Below, piece after piece: positions 17,749 to 23,693 of a DNA stretch of 32,038 nt. The stretch spans positions 1 to 32,038 of IMG/VR virus record IMGVR_UViG_3300042691_038698; one strand, 5' to 3'. The translations under genes were made by a program, and so were the position numbers. How positions within the stretch are numbered: the first letter of the stretch is position 1; each line of letters opens with the position of its first letter. The notes beneath the pieces are model-generated. The model was given only the letters and a program-made list of their open reading frames with translations, was not told the DNA's origin and searched no databases. This stretch comes from a virus.

Positions 17749-18590
17749 CCGACCAACTTTGGCAACCACACGAACCAGTCCACCTCACTGCGATGTGGGT
17801 TGAACTGGAAAAATATCAACCCTATGCCGACCGTCATGGTTTTGGTGCTGAGTGGCGAACGATGTGCGAGGAGCGCACGGCGGATGCGGCGCAGGCTGCG
17901 GCGTGGGCGGCGCAGGCTGCGGCGGATGCGGCGGATGCGGCGGATGCGGCGTGGGCTGCGCAGGCTGCGGCGGATGCGGCGGAGGCTGCGGAGGCTGCGG
18001 CGGAGGCTGCGGCGAGGGCTGCGGCGTGGTATGCGGCGAGGGCTGCGGCGGAGGCTGCGGCGTGGTATGCGGCGGATGCGGGAGGTAGCGCCATGACCGA
18101 CCTTAACGAAATGTGGACGGAGTTGGAGCGTTACCAGCCGTATGCCGACAAGCGAGGGTTTGGTGAGGCATGGAAGCGAATGTGCGAGGAGCGCACGAAG
18201 ACAGCGTCTTGGGCGGCGGCGGGGGCGGCGTGGGATGCGGCGTATGCAGTAAAAGCGGCGGAGTGGGCGTATGCGGCGGCGTATGCGGCGGGGTATGCGG
18301 TAGGGGATGCGGCGTGGGCGCAACAAGCGATTGGGAAAATCCGCAAGGCCATTGAGAAGGAGCAGGAGCCAGAGGAACCGAGAGTCCTTGGTGTGCTTGA
18401 TGTTGTGCGAACTCCGAAAGGGACGCTGGCGGTGATTGACGCTGCCGACGCTGGGCATTACTCGGTTGTGTTGCCTAAGCGTCTGTTATCTGAGGGTTCT
18501 TCGGGTGAGAAAGTCGCGTGGTACACCCGCGATGAGTTGACATTCGTAGGGAAACTGGAGGACTTGGTAGAACGTCCAGGTGAGACATGA
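17745..18590 (+). CDS. Alanine-repeat protein, in-frame tandem duplication
   Basis: This 281-residue product consists of two homologous copies read in one frame. Each copy begins MTD, then MWxELExYQPYADxxGFGxxWxxMCEERT, and runs into an alanine-rich helix. Copy 1 has about 70 residues of AADAAQAAAW-type repeats. Copy 2 has a shorter Ala/Tyr/Trp stretch, then a C-terminal domain with LGVLDVVRTPKGTLAVIDAADAGHYSVV and VAWYTRDELTFVG, which may be a small SH3- or KOW-like barrel. Copy 2 has its own GGGAGG ribosome binding site and ATG at 18093, so a separate 165-residue product is also expected. Ala-rich proteins of this type occur in other phages without known function. Confidence 0.7.
   Translation: MTDQLWQPHEPVHLTAMWVELEKYQPYADRHGFGAEWRTMCEERTADAAQAAAWAAQAAADAADAADAAWAAQAAADAAEAAEAAAEAAARAAAWYAARAAAEAAAWYAADAGGSAMTDLNEMWTELERYQPYADKRGFGEAWKRMCEERTKTASWAAAGAAWDAAYAVKAAEWAYAAAYAAGYAVGDAAWAQQAIGKIRKAIEKEQEPEEPRVLGVLDVVRTPKGTLAVIDAADAGHYSVVLPKRLLSEGSSGEKVAWYTRDELTFVGKLEDLVERPGET
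17880..18079 (+). repeat. GCG-rich imperfect tandem repeat coding poly-Ala
   Basis: About 200 bp of GCGGATGCGGCG- and GCGGAGGCTGCG-like units. In the main frame it codes for an alanine-rich helix; a shifted frame codes for an arginine-rich run that would end in MREVAP and a TGA at 18094-18096. Slippage here could switch between fusion and separation of the two gene copies. Confidence 0.75.
18080..18096 (+). promoter_or_regulatory. Internal ribosome binding site and start of copy 2
   Basis: GGGAGGTAGCGCCATGA is identical to the junctions at 17550-17566 and 17732-17748. Here, unlike there, the upstream frame does not stop but reads through the ATG at 18093. Confidence 0.6.
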
Positions 18591-18718
18591 CCGAGTTCAT
18601 TCGTCAGTGGATCAACTTCAAACGGCTCGTCCGTGCTGTGCGCGACCGCGACGGCGAATGGCGACGAGTCCCTGCGCCGAACTGGGCGTGTAAACGCAAT
18701 GGGAGGGACGTGTGGTGA
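18587..18718 (+). CDS. Small basic protein (43 aa)
   Basis: Starts by ATGA overlap after AGGTGAGAC and reads MTEFIRQWINFKRLVRAVRD, then RDGEWRRVPAPNWACKRNGR. It is rich in Arg and Trp. Its stop overlaps a GTG start of the next gene as GTGA. Not recognised; support comes from coupling at both ends. Confidence 0.5.
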   Translation: MTEFIRQWINFKRLVRAVRDRDGEWRRVPAPNWACKRNGRDVW

Positions 18719-19041
18719 ATGACCGAGAAATGTTGAAACTCGCTGCGAAGGCGGCGGGGATTAGCGTTAACTGGCATGGCGACACCGACCCTTGGTGTTA
18801 TGCCGAAATTGCACCCGGCATTAAGTGGAACCCCCTCACCGACGACGGCGACAACGCCCGCCTTGAGGCAATGCTGGGCCTGAACATGATTTGGGGATCA
18901 CGGTCTGTGCGAGTGGGCCACAAGATCATTAAAGATGGCCCGACGTCCGAGCGTTACCAAGACCATGGCGGGGATCGACAGAAGGCGCGGCGGTGGGCAT
19001 CTGTGCGCGCTGCTGCCGAGATCGGGAGGGCGATGAAATGA
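18715..19041 (+). CDS. Conserved small phage protein with WNPLTDDGD motif
   Basis: This 108-residue protein has EMLKLAAKAAGI, a Trp-rich middle, WNPLTDDGDNARLEAMLGL, and a C-terminal helix RWASVRAAAEIGRAM. The WNPLTDDGDxxRL signature recurs in small phage proteins of unknown role. GTG at 18715 is chosen for its GTGA overlap; the adjacent GTG at 18712 is an equal alternative. GGGAGGGA lies upstream. Confidence 0.7.
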   Translation: MNDREMLKLAAKAAGISVNWHGDTDPWCYAEIAPGIKWNPLTDDGDNARLEAMLGLNMIWGSRSVRVGHKIIKDGPTSERYQDHGGDRQKARRWASVRAAAEIGRAMK

Positions 19042-19223
19042 AACTGCGATACGAAATCATTTTTCGTGAAGGGTACAAATACTGGACTGAACACTACATA
19101 GTGTTGTATGCCCCGCGTTGCATGAGTGCAAAGTTTCGGGGGACAGTTGCATATAAGGACTACAAGAGCGCAGAGCGAGCAGCAAAGCGCATGGGCTTTG
19201 AGCCGAGGGAGGAAAAGAAATGA
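19038..19223 (+). CDS. Small unknown protein (61 aa)
   Basis: Starts by ATGA overlap with the previous gene. The product is basic, with aromatic beta-like KLRYEIIFREGYKYWTEHYI and a C-terminal helix YKSAERAAKRMGFEPREEKK. Not recognised. The tail codons contain GGGAGGAAAAG, which serves the next start. Confidence 0.6.
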   Translation: MKLRYEIIFREGYKYWTEHYIVLYAPRCMSAKFRGTVAYKDYKSAERAAKRMGFEPREEKK

Positions 19224-19546
19224 ACCAAGGCAATGCAAAGATTACTTACCCGCAGTACAAGGAGTTCCTTGAGCGCGTCGAGGAAGCCGAAGCAACCGGG
19301 AAGAAGTTGCTCGTCAGTGAGATCGCCTACGACTGGGGCGTAAACCCGCGGACTCTTCAGCATATCCGGCAACGCGGCATCAAGAAGTACGATGCGAGGC
19401 TCCGCAAGGAACAAGCGATGGAGGAACTGAACAAAGAAGCGTGGGAGTTGTTGGGTTTGATGTACCACGCGAATAGATGTGAGGCGTCTACCGATGTACG
19501 GGGAAAAATCCGAGAGTTGCTAGACAGGAGGAACAAGTATGAGTGA
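19220..19546 (+). CDS. Putative helix-turn-helix protein (108 aa)
   Basis: After an N-terminal helix the sequence reads LLVSEIAYDWGVNPRTLQHIRQRGIKKYDARL, which fits a helix-turn-helix in which PRTLQHI would be the recognition helix. A C-terminal helix follows. It may be a regulator encoded within the chain. ATGA overlap at its start; eight-base overlap at its end. Confidence 0.55.
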   Translation: MNQGNAKITYPQYKEFLERVEEAEATGKKLLVSEIAYDWGVNPRTLQHIRQRGIKKYDARLRKEQAMEELNKEAWELLGLMYHANRCEASTDVRGKIRELLDRRNKYE

Positions 19547-19778
19547 CAACATCACGCTGCCCCGCGAGGTGGTGCAGGAGGCGGTGGAGGCGTTGGTTGA
19601 GGCCCGTGCGTTGCTGTACGACGGTCGGAAGCAGGACAAAGCAGCCGACGCCCTCCGCACCGCCCTTGCCGCCGAGCAACCGGAGCAGAAGCCGGTCGAG
19701 GCAATCCGTTTTCCAGACAGTTACACAGACCCTATATTGCTCCACGGTCATCCGCAAACGAGGTGGGATAAGCCATGA
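19539..19778 (+). CDS. Small phage protein, NITLPREVV-type (copy 1)
   Basis: This 79-residue protein starts MSDNITLPREVVQEAVEAL and continues to ALRTALAAEQPEQKP. The first half is shared with the protein at 20050-20550 almost word for word. Such TLPREVV modules followed by AL.xAL are widespread in phages and are often recombined with different C-termini. Function unknown. It carries no membrane segment. Confidence 0.68.
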   Translation: MSDNITLPREVVQEAVEALVEARALLYDGRKQDKAADALRTALAAEQPEQKPVEAIRFPDSYTDPILLHGHPQTRWDKP

Positions 19779-20053
19779 CCCGCGACGACATCATCCGCAT
19801 AGCGCAGGAGGCAGGCGCTGTCCCGTCAGGCGATCCACAAGAGTGGGATGTCTGGCTGTTCCAAGACCCTTCGATGGACCGATTCGCCGCCCTGGTTGCT
19901 GCCGAGAAGGACAAAGAGATCAAGCGACTGCAGGACATGCTGTACGAACAACTGGGCGAACTTACGGCGTTGCGGGCGGAGAAACAAATGCGTACACGCC
20001 TTGAACAACAAATGCGTGTACTCACTAAACAACTGAAGGAGGAGAAGGTATGA
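19775..20053 (+). CDS. Small phage protein, MTRDDIIR-type (copy 1)
   Basis: This 92-residue protein has the N-terminal module MTRDDIIRIAQEAG, then EWDVWLFQ and DRFAALVAAEKD, and a C-terminal coiled coil (LQDMLYEQLGELTALRAEK). The first 45 residues and the DNA beneath them are nearly identical to the gene at 21164, while the C-termini differ, a sign of module exchange. ATGA overlaps at both ends. Confidence 0.7.
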   Translation: MTRDDIIRIAQEAGAVPSGDPQEWDVWLFQDPSMDRFAALVAAEKDKEIKRLQDMLYEQLGELTALRAEKQMRTRLEQQMRVLTKQLKEEKV

Positions 20054-20550
20054 GCAACAACATCACGCTGCCCCGAGAGGTAGTGGAGCAGTTGTTGAAG
20101 ACGTTGAAAAACAGCGCGCACTGGAGTCGTTTGTATTACGGAAGCAGGGAAGTTGGTGACGCTATTCAAGCCCTCCGCACCGCCCTCGCCGCCGAGCCGA
20201 CGAAGCCCGAGCCTGTGGGCGTAATGCAAGAGTCTGATCTCCTCAAAGGTCTGGTCATCCCGGTGGTTACACAGGAGTTGCCGGTGGGAACGCTGCTCTA
20301 TGCCGCCCTTGTTGCTGCCGAGAAAGAACAGCAGATGATTGAGGCCGGATGGCGCAAGTGCGCCGTTGGTCAACGCACCACGCAGTTTTGCGGGCTGCTT
20401 GACGAAGCGGTGAAGGCCGAGCGTGAGGCGTGTGCGCTGTTTCTTGAGTCAGGTATTGATCTAAAGGGGCTTAGCCCGGGGATTCAGGCGTTCATTGTAG
20501 ACTTGTTGACGGGCTTCGCCGCCGCAATCCGCAAGCGAGGGGAGACATGA
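20050..20550 (+). CDS. Phage protein, NITLPREVV-type with long C-terminus (copy 2)
   Basis: This 166-residue protein has N-terminal MSNNITLPREVVEQLLKTL and ALRTALAAEP, shared with the gene at 19539. A C-terminal part includes LYAALVAAEKEQQMIEAGW, KAEREACALFLE and the tail AAIRKRGET. The KAEREACA and RKRGET elements also occur in the MTRDDIIR-type protein at 21164, so this looks like a mosaic of two module families. The RKRGET codons contain the ribosome binding site of the next gene. Confidence 0.7.
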   Translation: MSNNITLPREVVEQLLKTLKNSAHWSRLYYGSREVGDAIQALRTALAAEPTKPEPVGVMQESDLLKGLVIPVVTQELPVGTLLYAALVAAEKEQQMIEAGWRKCAVGQRTTQFCGLLDEAVKAEREACALFLESGIDLKGLSPGIQAFIVDLLTGFAAAIRKRGET

Positions 20551-20765
20551 TTAAACTTACTTACGAAATTTTTTGTGATTTGTGCAGCGAAGGATGCGGC
20601 ATGCAGGAGTACACATGCAACAATTACCCTTCGTTTAACTTTCCAAGACCCACGAACGATTTTTCTTATTACCTGCAAACACAACAACTAGAGTTGTGCA
20701 ACGACTGCGCTGCTCCATTAGTTGAGGCTTTACGCGAAGCCGTCCGCAAGCGAGGTGAGACATGA
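20547..20765 (+). CDS. Small Cys-rich, putative zinc-ribbon protein (72 aa)
   Basis: CDLCSEGC near the N-terminus and CNDCAAP near the C-terminus give two CxxC pairs, suitable for a zinc ribbon. The linker is aromatic. The protein ends EAVRKRGET, as do two neighbours. ATGA overlap at start and end. The ribbon is a prediction from spacing only. Confidence 0.58.
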   Translation: MIKLTYEIFCDLCSEGCGMQEYTCNNYPSFNFPRPTNDFSYYLQTQQLELCNDCAAPLVEALREAVRKRGET

Positions 20766-20977
20766 ACAGTGATCGAAGCTTTTTCACCTTTCTCTTATTC
20801 TTGGCGGCGCTGTTTGCAGTTGTGGTGACCAGTTTGCTGCTCTTGGCTTCCGCCGCGGTAGGTCGCGCCGATGACTTCCGCGAACGCTGCGAAGCGGCGG
20901 GCGGCAGGACTATTTCCACGCGTCTTGAGTTGTTGTGCATGAAGAAAGAGCAGTTTGTGGAGGTTGGACATGAGTAA
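20762..20977 (+). CDS. Small membrane or exported protein (71 aa)
   Basis: A hydrophobic stretch at about residues 7-33 (FFTFLLFLAALFAVVVTSLL) is followed by a soluble part with two cysteines (FRERCEAAGG, LLCMKKEQF). It could be a signal-anchored periplasmic peptide; the short ASAAVGRAD segment could also be a signal peptidase site. ATGA overlap at its start, eight-base overlap with the next gene. Confidence 0.58.
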   Translation: MNSDRSFFTFLLFLAALFAVVVTSLLLLASAAVGRADDFRERCEAAGGRTISTRLELLCMKKEQFVEVGHE

Positions 20978-21167
20978 CCACATCATAAGCCGTCGAAAGA
21001 TCATCAAGTGGGCGCGACAGGCTGACCGCGACTGGGATCGCGACATGAACCCGATTGCTTGGCTAGAGTTTTTCGCCGCCGACGTTCAAGCCGAGGCCGT
21101 TCGTAAAGAGCGGGAGGCGTGCGCGCGCCGTGCAGCGTCTGCAATCCGGAATGGGGGTAAGCCATGA
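20970..21167 (+). CDS. Small unknown protein (65 aa)
   Basis: ATG at 20970 follows GGAGGTTGGAC. The product begins MSNHIISRRKIIKWARQAD and ends AVRKEREACARRAASAIRNG. The KEREACA element is shared with other proteins of this chain. Not recognised otherwise. Its stop overlaps the next start as ATGA. Confidence 0.6.
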   Translation: MSNHIISRRKIIKWARQADRDWDRDMNPIAWLEFFAADVQAEAVRKEREACARRAASAIRNGGKP

Positions 21168-21415
21168 CCCGCGACGACATCATCCGTATGGCGCAGGAGG
21201 CGGGCGCTATCCCGTCAGGCGATCCCCGAGAGTGGGATGTCTGGCTGTTCCAAGGCCCTGCGATGGCCCGCTTCGCTGCCCTTGTTGCCGCTGCCGAGCG
21301 TGAGGCGTGTGCGAAGGTGTGTGACGAAATCGAACGTGGCCCTGCAATGATGATTGAGGAACGGCACACAGCGCGACAATGCGGCGCCGCCATCCGCAAG
21401 CGAGGTGAGACATGA
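21164..21415 (+). CDS. Small phage protein, MTRDDIIR-type (copy 2)
   Basis: This 83-residue protein has MTRDDIIRMAQEAG, EWDVWLFQ, FAALVAAAEREACAKVCDEI and the tail AAIRKRGET. It is the complete form of this widespread small phage family; copy 1 at 19775 has lost the second half to a coiled coil. Function unknown. ATGA overlaps at both ends. Confidence 0.72.
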   Translation: MTRDDIIRMAQEAGAIPSGDPREWDVWLFQGPAMARFAALVAAAEREACAKVCDEIERGPAMMIEERHTARQCGAAIRKRGET

Positions 21416-21444
21416 GTGGCCGTGAAGCGAAGGAGAAGAAATGA
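21412..21444 (+). CDS. Ten-residue micro-ORF between coupled genes
   Basis: MSGREAKEKK starts in an ATGA overlap and ends in an ATGA overlap. Its codons contain AAGGAGAAGAA, the ribosome binding site of the next gene. It may be a relay that passes ribosomes along or a decayed gene end rather than a functional peptide. Confidence 0.4.
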   Translation: MSGREAKEKK

Positions 21445-21539
21445 CAACCCTCAAACACTTTCTGTGCCGACTGCTGGGTCACCGAAACGACATCTTTGGC
21501 GATATACCCAATGAACAACGACGGGAGGACAAGACATGA
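21441..21539 (+). CDS. Micro-ORF, 32 aa
   Basis: MTTLKHFLCRLLGHRND and a charged tail ending RREDKT. The tail codons carry the GGGAGGACAAGACATGA junction, shared with three other sites. Coupled on both sides. Function unknown. Confidence 0.5.
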   Translation: MTTLKHFLCRLLGHRNDIFGDIPNEQRREDKT

Positions 21540-21625
21540 CTGAGAAACAACTTCTCACTGCCGTTTTTTGGGCGGTGTGTTTTTTGATAGGGCTTGTGGT
21601 TGGCGCAATCAGAGGTGGCAGATGA
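21536..21625 (+). CDS. Single-pass membrane micro-protein (29 aa)
   Basis: MTEKQLLTAVFWAVCFLIGL with VVGAIRGGR forms one hydrophobic helix with a basic C-terminus. ATGA overlap on both sides supports translation. It resembles many tiny phage membrane peptides in size only. Confidence 0.5.
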   Translation: MTEKQLLTAVFWAVCFLIGLVVGAIRGGR

Positions 21626-21906
21626 AAGAGTTTAAGATGACGATGATAGAGGCTCCCAGTCCTGGAGGCGTCGGCGCCTGCGAACAGGCAACCGTGGCTG
21701 ATTGGGGTGCGCTGGGGGTAAACACGGTTAATTGGATGGCTGAGGAGAAACGCCGAGAGCGCCGCGAGAAGATTGCGGGGATTGCGTTGCGGGGGCTGTT
21801 GGCGCAGTCGGTGTATTGGTTGCCTGAAAAAGCCGCCAAAGAGGCGGTAGAACATGCAGACGCGTTGATCGCGGAACTCGACAAGCCGAAGGAGGAGCAG
21901 GTATGA
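21622..21906 (+). CDS. Small phage protein, RRERIA...DALIA-type (copy 2)
   Basis: This 94-residue protein has an unrelated N-terminal 40 residues (MKEFKMTMIEAPSPGG...) and a C-terminal module EKRRERREKIAGIALRGLLA ... EAVEHADALIAELDKPKEEQV. The module matches the proteins at 17178 and 21903. Function unknown. The tail codons contain the AAGGAGGAGCAGGTATGA junction. Confidence 0.7.
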   Translation: MKEFKMTMIEAPSPGGVGACEQATVADWGALGVNTVNWMAEEKRRERREKIAGIALRGLLAQSVYWLPEKAAKEAVEHADALIAELDKPKEEQV

Positions 21907-22190
21907 GTAACGAGCAGACAATATGGGCGCGTTACATGGAGGACATACAACAACAGGAAAAAGCGTTAGAAGATCGGTGGAAACGCGACCGCCGCGAGCG
22001 CATTGCGGGGACTGCGTTAGAAGATCGGTGGAAACGCGACCGCCGCGAGCGCATTGCGGGGACTGCGTTGCAGGGGATGTTGGCGTACGATGGCGGGCAA
22101 CTGCCGATTGATCGGGGGGCAGTATGGGCGGTCGCACACGCCGACGCGCTGATCGCGGAACTCGACAAGCCGAAGGAGGACAAGACATGA
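21903..22190 (+). CDS. Small phage protein, RRERIA...DALIA-type (copy 3)
   Basis: This 95-residue protein has the family module RRERIAGTALQGMLA and AHADALIAELDKPKEDKT. The part ALEDRWKRDRRERIAGT is present twice in tandem because of an exact 51-bp duplication. The duplication keeps the frame and lengthens a charged helix by 17 residues. ATGA overlaps at both ends. Confidence 0.72.
   Translation: MSNEQTIWARYMEDIQQQEKALEDRWKRDRRERIAGTALEDRWKRDRRERIAGTALQGMLAYDGGQLPIDRGAVWAVAHADALIAELDKPKEDKT
21963..22064 (+). repeat. Exact 51-bp tandem duplication
   Basis: Two identical 51-bp units (21963-22013, 22014-22064) followed by the first bases of a third (GCGTT at 22065). The length equals 17 codons, so the host gene stays open. 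Perfect identity points to a very recent event or an assembly artefact. Confidence 0.9.
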
Positions 22191-22402
22191 GTGATAGCAA
22201 GCAGTCTGAGTACTTGTACGATCGGCTACGTAACTCGAACCACCAGGCGCAGCGTTACCTGCTTTCTCGGATCGGTGAGCTCGAGGAGGAGATCCTGGAG
22301 CTGCACGCGGCACGTAGCCGGGCGTTGGTTGCCGAGGTCGTCCTGGTTGTCGTGTGTTTGCTGGTAGGGTATGCCGTGGGGGTTCATTATGGTCTCGGTT
22401 GA
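22187..22402 (+). CDS. Small protein: coiled coil plus C-terminal TM helix (71 aa)
   Basis: After a polar N-terminus comes a short coiled coil (LLSRIGELEEEILELHAARS) and a hydrophobic helix (ALVAEVVLVVVCLLVGYAV) near the C-terminus. The layout is that of a tail-anchored membrane protein. No lysis partner is seen. ATGA overlap at its start. Confidence 0.62.
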   Translation: MSDSKQSEYLYDRLRNSNHQAQRYLLSRIGELEEEILELHAARSRALVAEVVLVVVCLLVGYAVGVHYGLG

Positions 22403-22598
22403 CAACGAGTCTCCGCCGGGATCCTGGCAGAAGGAGATTGAACTGCAGCCGTGGAAGTATCCGCAGCAGCAGAAGGTGGGTTGGGCGTTGTCTGAGATGC
22501 GGCTGCGCGGGCTGCTTGTAGAGGCGGATATACTCGCCCAGGAGCTCTCCACGCTACAGGCGGAGCTCTCCTTACTTCGGGCGAGGAGTTCACGATGA
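22389..22598 (+). CDS. Small unknown protein (69 aa)
   Basis: MVSVDNESPPGSWQKEIELQPW, then a helical, probably coiled-coil C-terminus (ADILAQELSTLQAELSLLRARSS). The ATG at 22389 is preferred because GGGGGT lies at a suitable distance; an ATG at 22371 in the same frame is the alternative. Overlaps the previous gene by 14 bases and the next by ATGA. Confidence 0.58.
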   Translation: MVSVDNESPPGSWQKEIELQPWKYPQQQKVGWALSEMRLRGLLVEADILAQELSTLQAELSLLRARSSR

Positions 22599-22687
22599 GT
22601 CGCAAGGCGGTACTTGAGCGGTTGCTTGGCAAGGAAGCTGCGAAGAAGTTTCTTCCCAAGCGCAAGCGCCCCCGAAAAAAGAGATGA
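22595..22687 (+). CDS. Highly basic micro-protein (30 aa)
   Basis: MSRKAVLERLLGKEAAKKFL followed by a run of Lys, Arg and Pro to the stop. ATGA overlap with the previous gene and an upstream GCGAGGAG support translation. It could bind nucleic acid. It is the last gene before the next promoter. Confidence 0.5.
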   Translation: MSRKAVLERLLGKEAAKKFLPKRKRPRKKR

Positions 22688-22694
22688 GGAGGTG

Positions 22695-22723
22695 TTGCAC
22701 TAGTTGATTTCGTTTGCTATAAC
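22695..22723 (+). promoter_or_regulatory. Sigma-70-like promoter
   Basis: TTGCAC (22695-22700), a 17-bp spacer beginning TAGTTGATT, and TATAAC (22718-22723). It is the best -10 of the three TTGCA promoters. The next gene starts at 22759 behind AGAAAGGAG. Confidence 0.6.
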
Positions 22724-22758
22724 GTCTGAGTTCGTTTTCACAAGAAAGGAGATTGATG

Positions 22759-22989
22759 ATGGAAGATCACACAGGTGTTGCGTTTGCTGCGTTTATCACA
22801 GGGATCGTTTTGTTCCTGTTGGGCGTGCTGGGGCTGATGGCCTACGAGATCCACATGCGCGCGAAGGTCATTGCCGGGTCTTCGGACCCGATAGCGGCCG
22901 CTTGTGCGTACGACGGTCCGGCGGGACGCGACGGCGTGCCCTCGACCTGCCTCACTTACCTTTTCCGTAACCAGGAGTTTTCACGATGA
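22759..22989 (+). CDS. Small membrane protein (76 aa, one TM)
   Basis: MEDHTGVAFAAFITGIVLFL and LLGVLGLMAYEIHM form a long N-terminal hydrophobic helix; a Cys-containing soluble tail follows. ATG at 22759 sits seven bases after AGGAG; an ATG three bases upstream is possible. First gene of its transcription unit. ATGA overlap with the next gene. Confidence 0.62.
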   Translation: MEDHTGVAFAAFITGIVLFLLGVLGLMAYEIHMRAKVIAGSSDPIAAACAYDGPAGRDGVPSTCLTYLFRNQEFSR

Positions 22990-23561
22990 GTCGTTTGAAG
23001 TCGAAGAGCGCCAAGAGCTCGAAGCGTGTCAGGGCCGGGAAGCGGGGCGAGAAGAGTGCCCGGGTGCTGGCGTGGTTTCAGGCCAATCCGGGCGCCAAGG
23101 TGGCAATAGTGGCTCGGCGCTGCGGCGTGTCGCTGCCGCTGGCGTACAAGATCCGCAACAGCCTCCGGGCGGATGCCGCCCTGCGGGAGCAGGGTCAGCA
23201 GGCTCCCGAGCAGGTGGAGGAGGCTCCTGCCTCTTCGCCACTGGTGGTCTTTCCCGAGGTCGCTGTTGACGGTTCCGTGCCGGTCCTCTCGTCGACGGAG
23301 TCGCTTCTTGGCGCTCGGGCCACGACCCACGGGACTTTCTGTGTAACGGCTCGGCTCTCGCAGGCGCTCAAGCGCACGCTGGCCGAGCATGCGCGGGACG
23401 TCGGCAAGGACTTCACGGACGACCAGTGGGAAGCGCTCGAGATGGTGGCGACCAAGCTTGCGCGGATCGTCAGCGGCGATCCGGACACGCGGGAGCACTG
23501 GGACGACATCGCGGGCTACGCGACGCTCGTGTCGGATCGGCTGCGGGGGATTGTCCGGTGA
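22986..23561 (+). CDS. DUF6378-like phage protein with N-terminal HTH-like region
   Basis: This 191-residue protein has a basic N-terminus (about 25 residues), then VAIVARRCGVSLPLAYKIRN, which may be a helix-turn-helix. A linker rich in Gln, Glu and Pro follows. The C-terminal domain has WEALEMVATKLARIVSGDPD and HWDDIAGYATLVSDRL, typical of the DUF6378-like family in phages; the family call is from memory. Its stop overlaps a GTG as GTGA. The last 70 bases lie in a 101-bp tandem duplication. Confidence 0.7.
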   Translation: MSRLKSKSAKSSKRVRAGKRGEKSARVLAWFQANPGAKVAIVARRCGVSLPLAYKIRNSLRADAALREQGQQAPEQVEEAPASSPLVVFPEVAVDGSVPVLSSTESLLGARATTHGTFCVTARLSQALKRTLAEHARDVGKDFTDDQWEALEMVATKLARIVSGDPDTREHWDDIAGYATLVSDRLRGIVR

Positions 23562-23693
23562 GGCCGGCAGTCCCTTCGACGCCGGAGCCGCCGGAGCACT
23601 GGGACGACATCGCGGGCTACGCGACGCTCGTGTCGGATCGGCTGCGGGGGATTGTCCGGTGAGGCCGGCAGTCCCTTCGACGCCGGAGCCGCC
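23492..23693 (+). repeat. Exact 101-bp tandem duplication across a gene junction
   Basis: Units 23492-23592 and 23593-23693 are identical, with GGAG at each boundary (23492, 23593, 23694) as microhomology. The unit spans the end of the DUF6378-like gene and the beginning of the next gene, including their GTGA overlap. Because 101 is not a multiple of three, the copies are read in different frames. Confidence 0.92.
23558..23662 (+). CDS. Chimeric 34-aa ORF made by the 101-bp duplication
   Basis: A GTG start in the first repeat copy opens the frame of the downstream gene (RPAVPSTPEPP), which at the repeat boundary continues into the end of the upstream gene (EHWDDIAGYATLVSDRLRG). It stops in the second GTGA overlap. 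It is coupled at both ends. Probably a by-product of duplication and not selected for function. Confidence 0.45.
   Translation: MRPAVPSTPEPPEHWDDIAGYATLVSDRLRGIVR

Noticed and set aside
17800-18096. Arginine-rich reading frame across the alanine repeat
   Set aside because: The other frame is supported by clear homology between the two gene copies; the Arg frame is a shadow of GCG repeats. Its ending in REVAP is kept only as a hint of a possible frame switch.
23426-23662. Separate 78-codon frame through the duplicated junction
   Set aside because: Its first part is a shadow of the DUF6378-like gene. Only the part from the GTG at 23558 is plausible.
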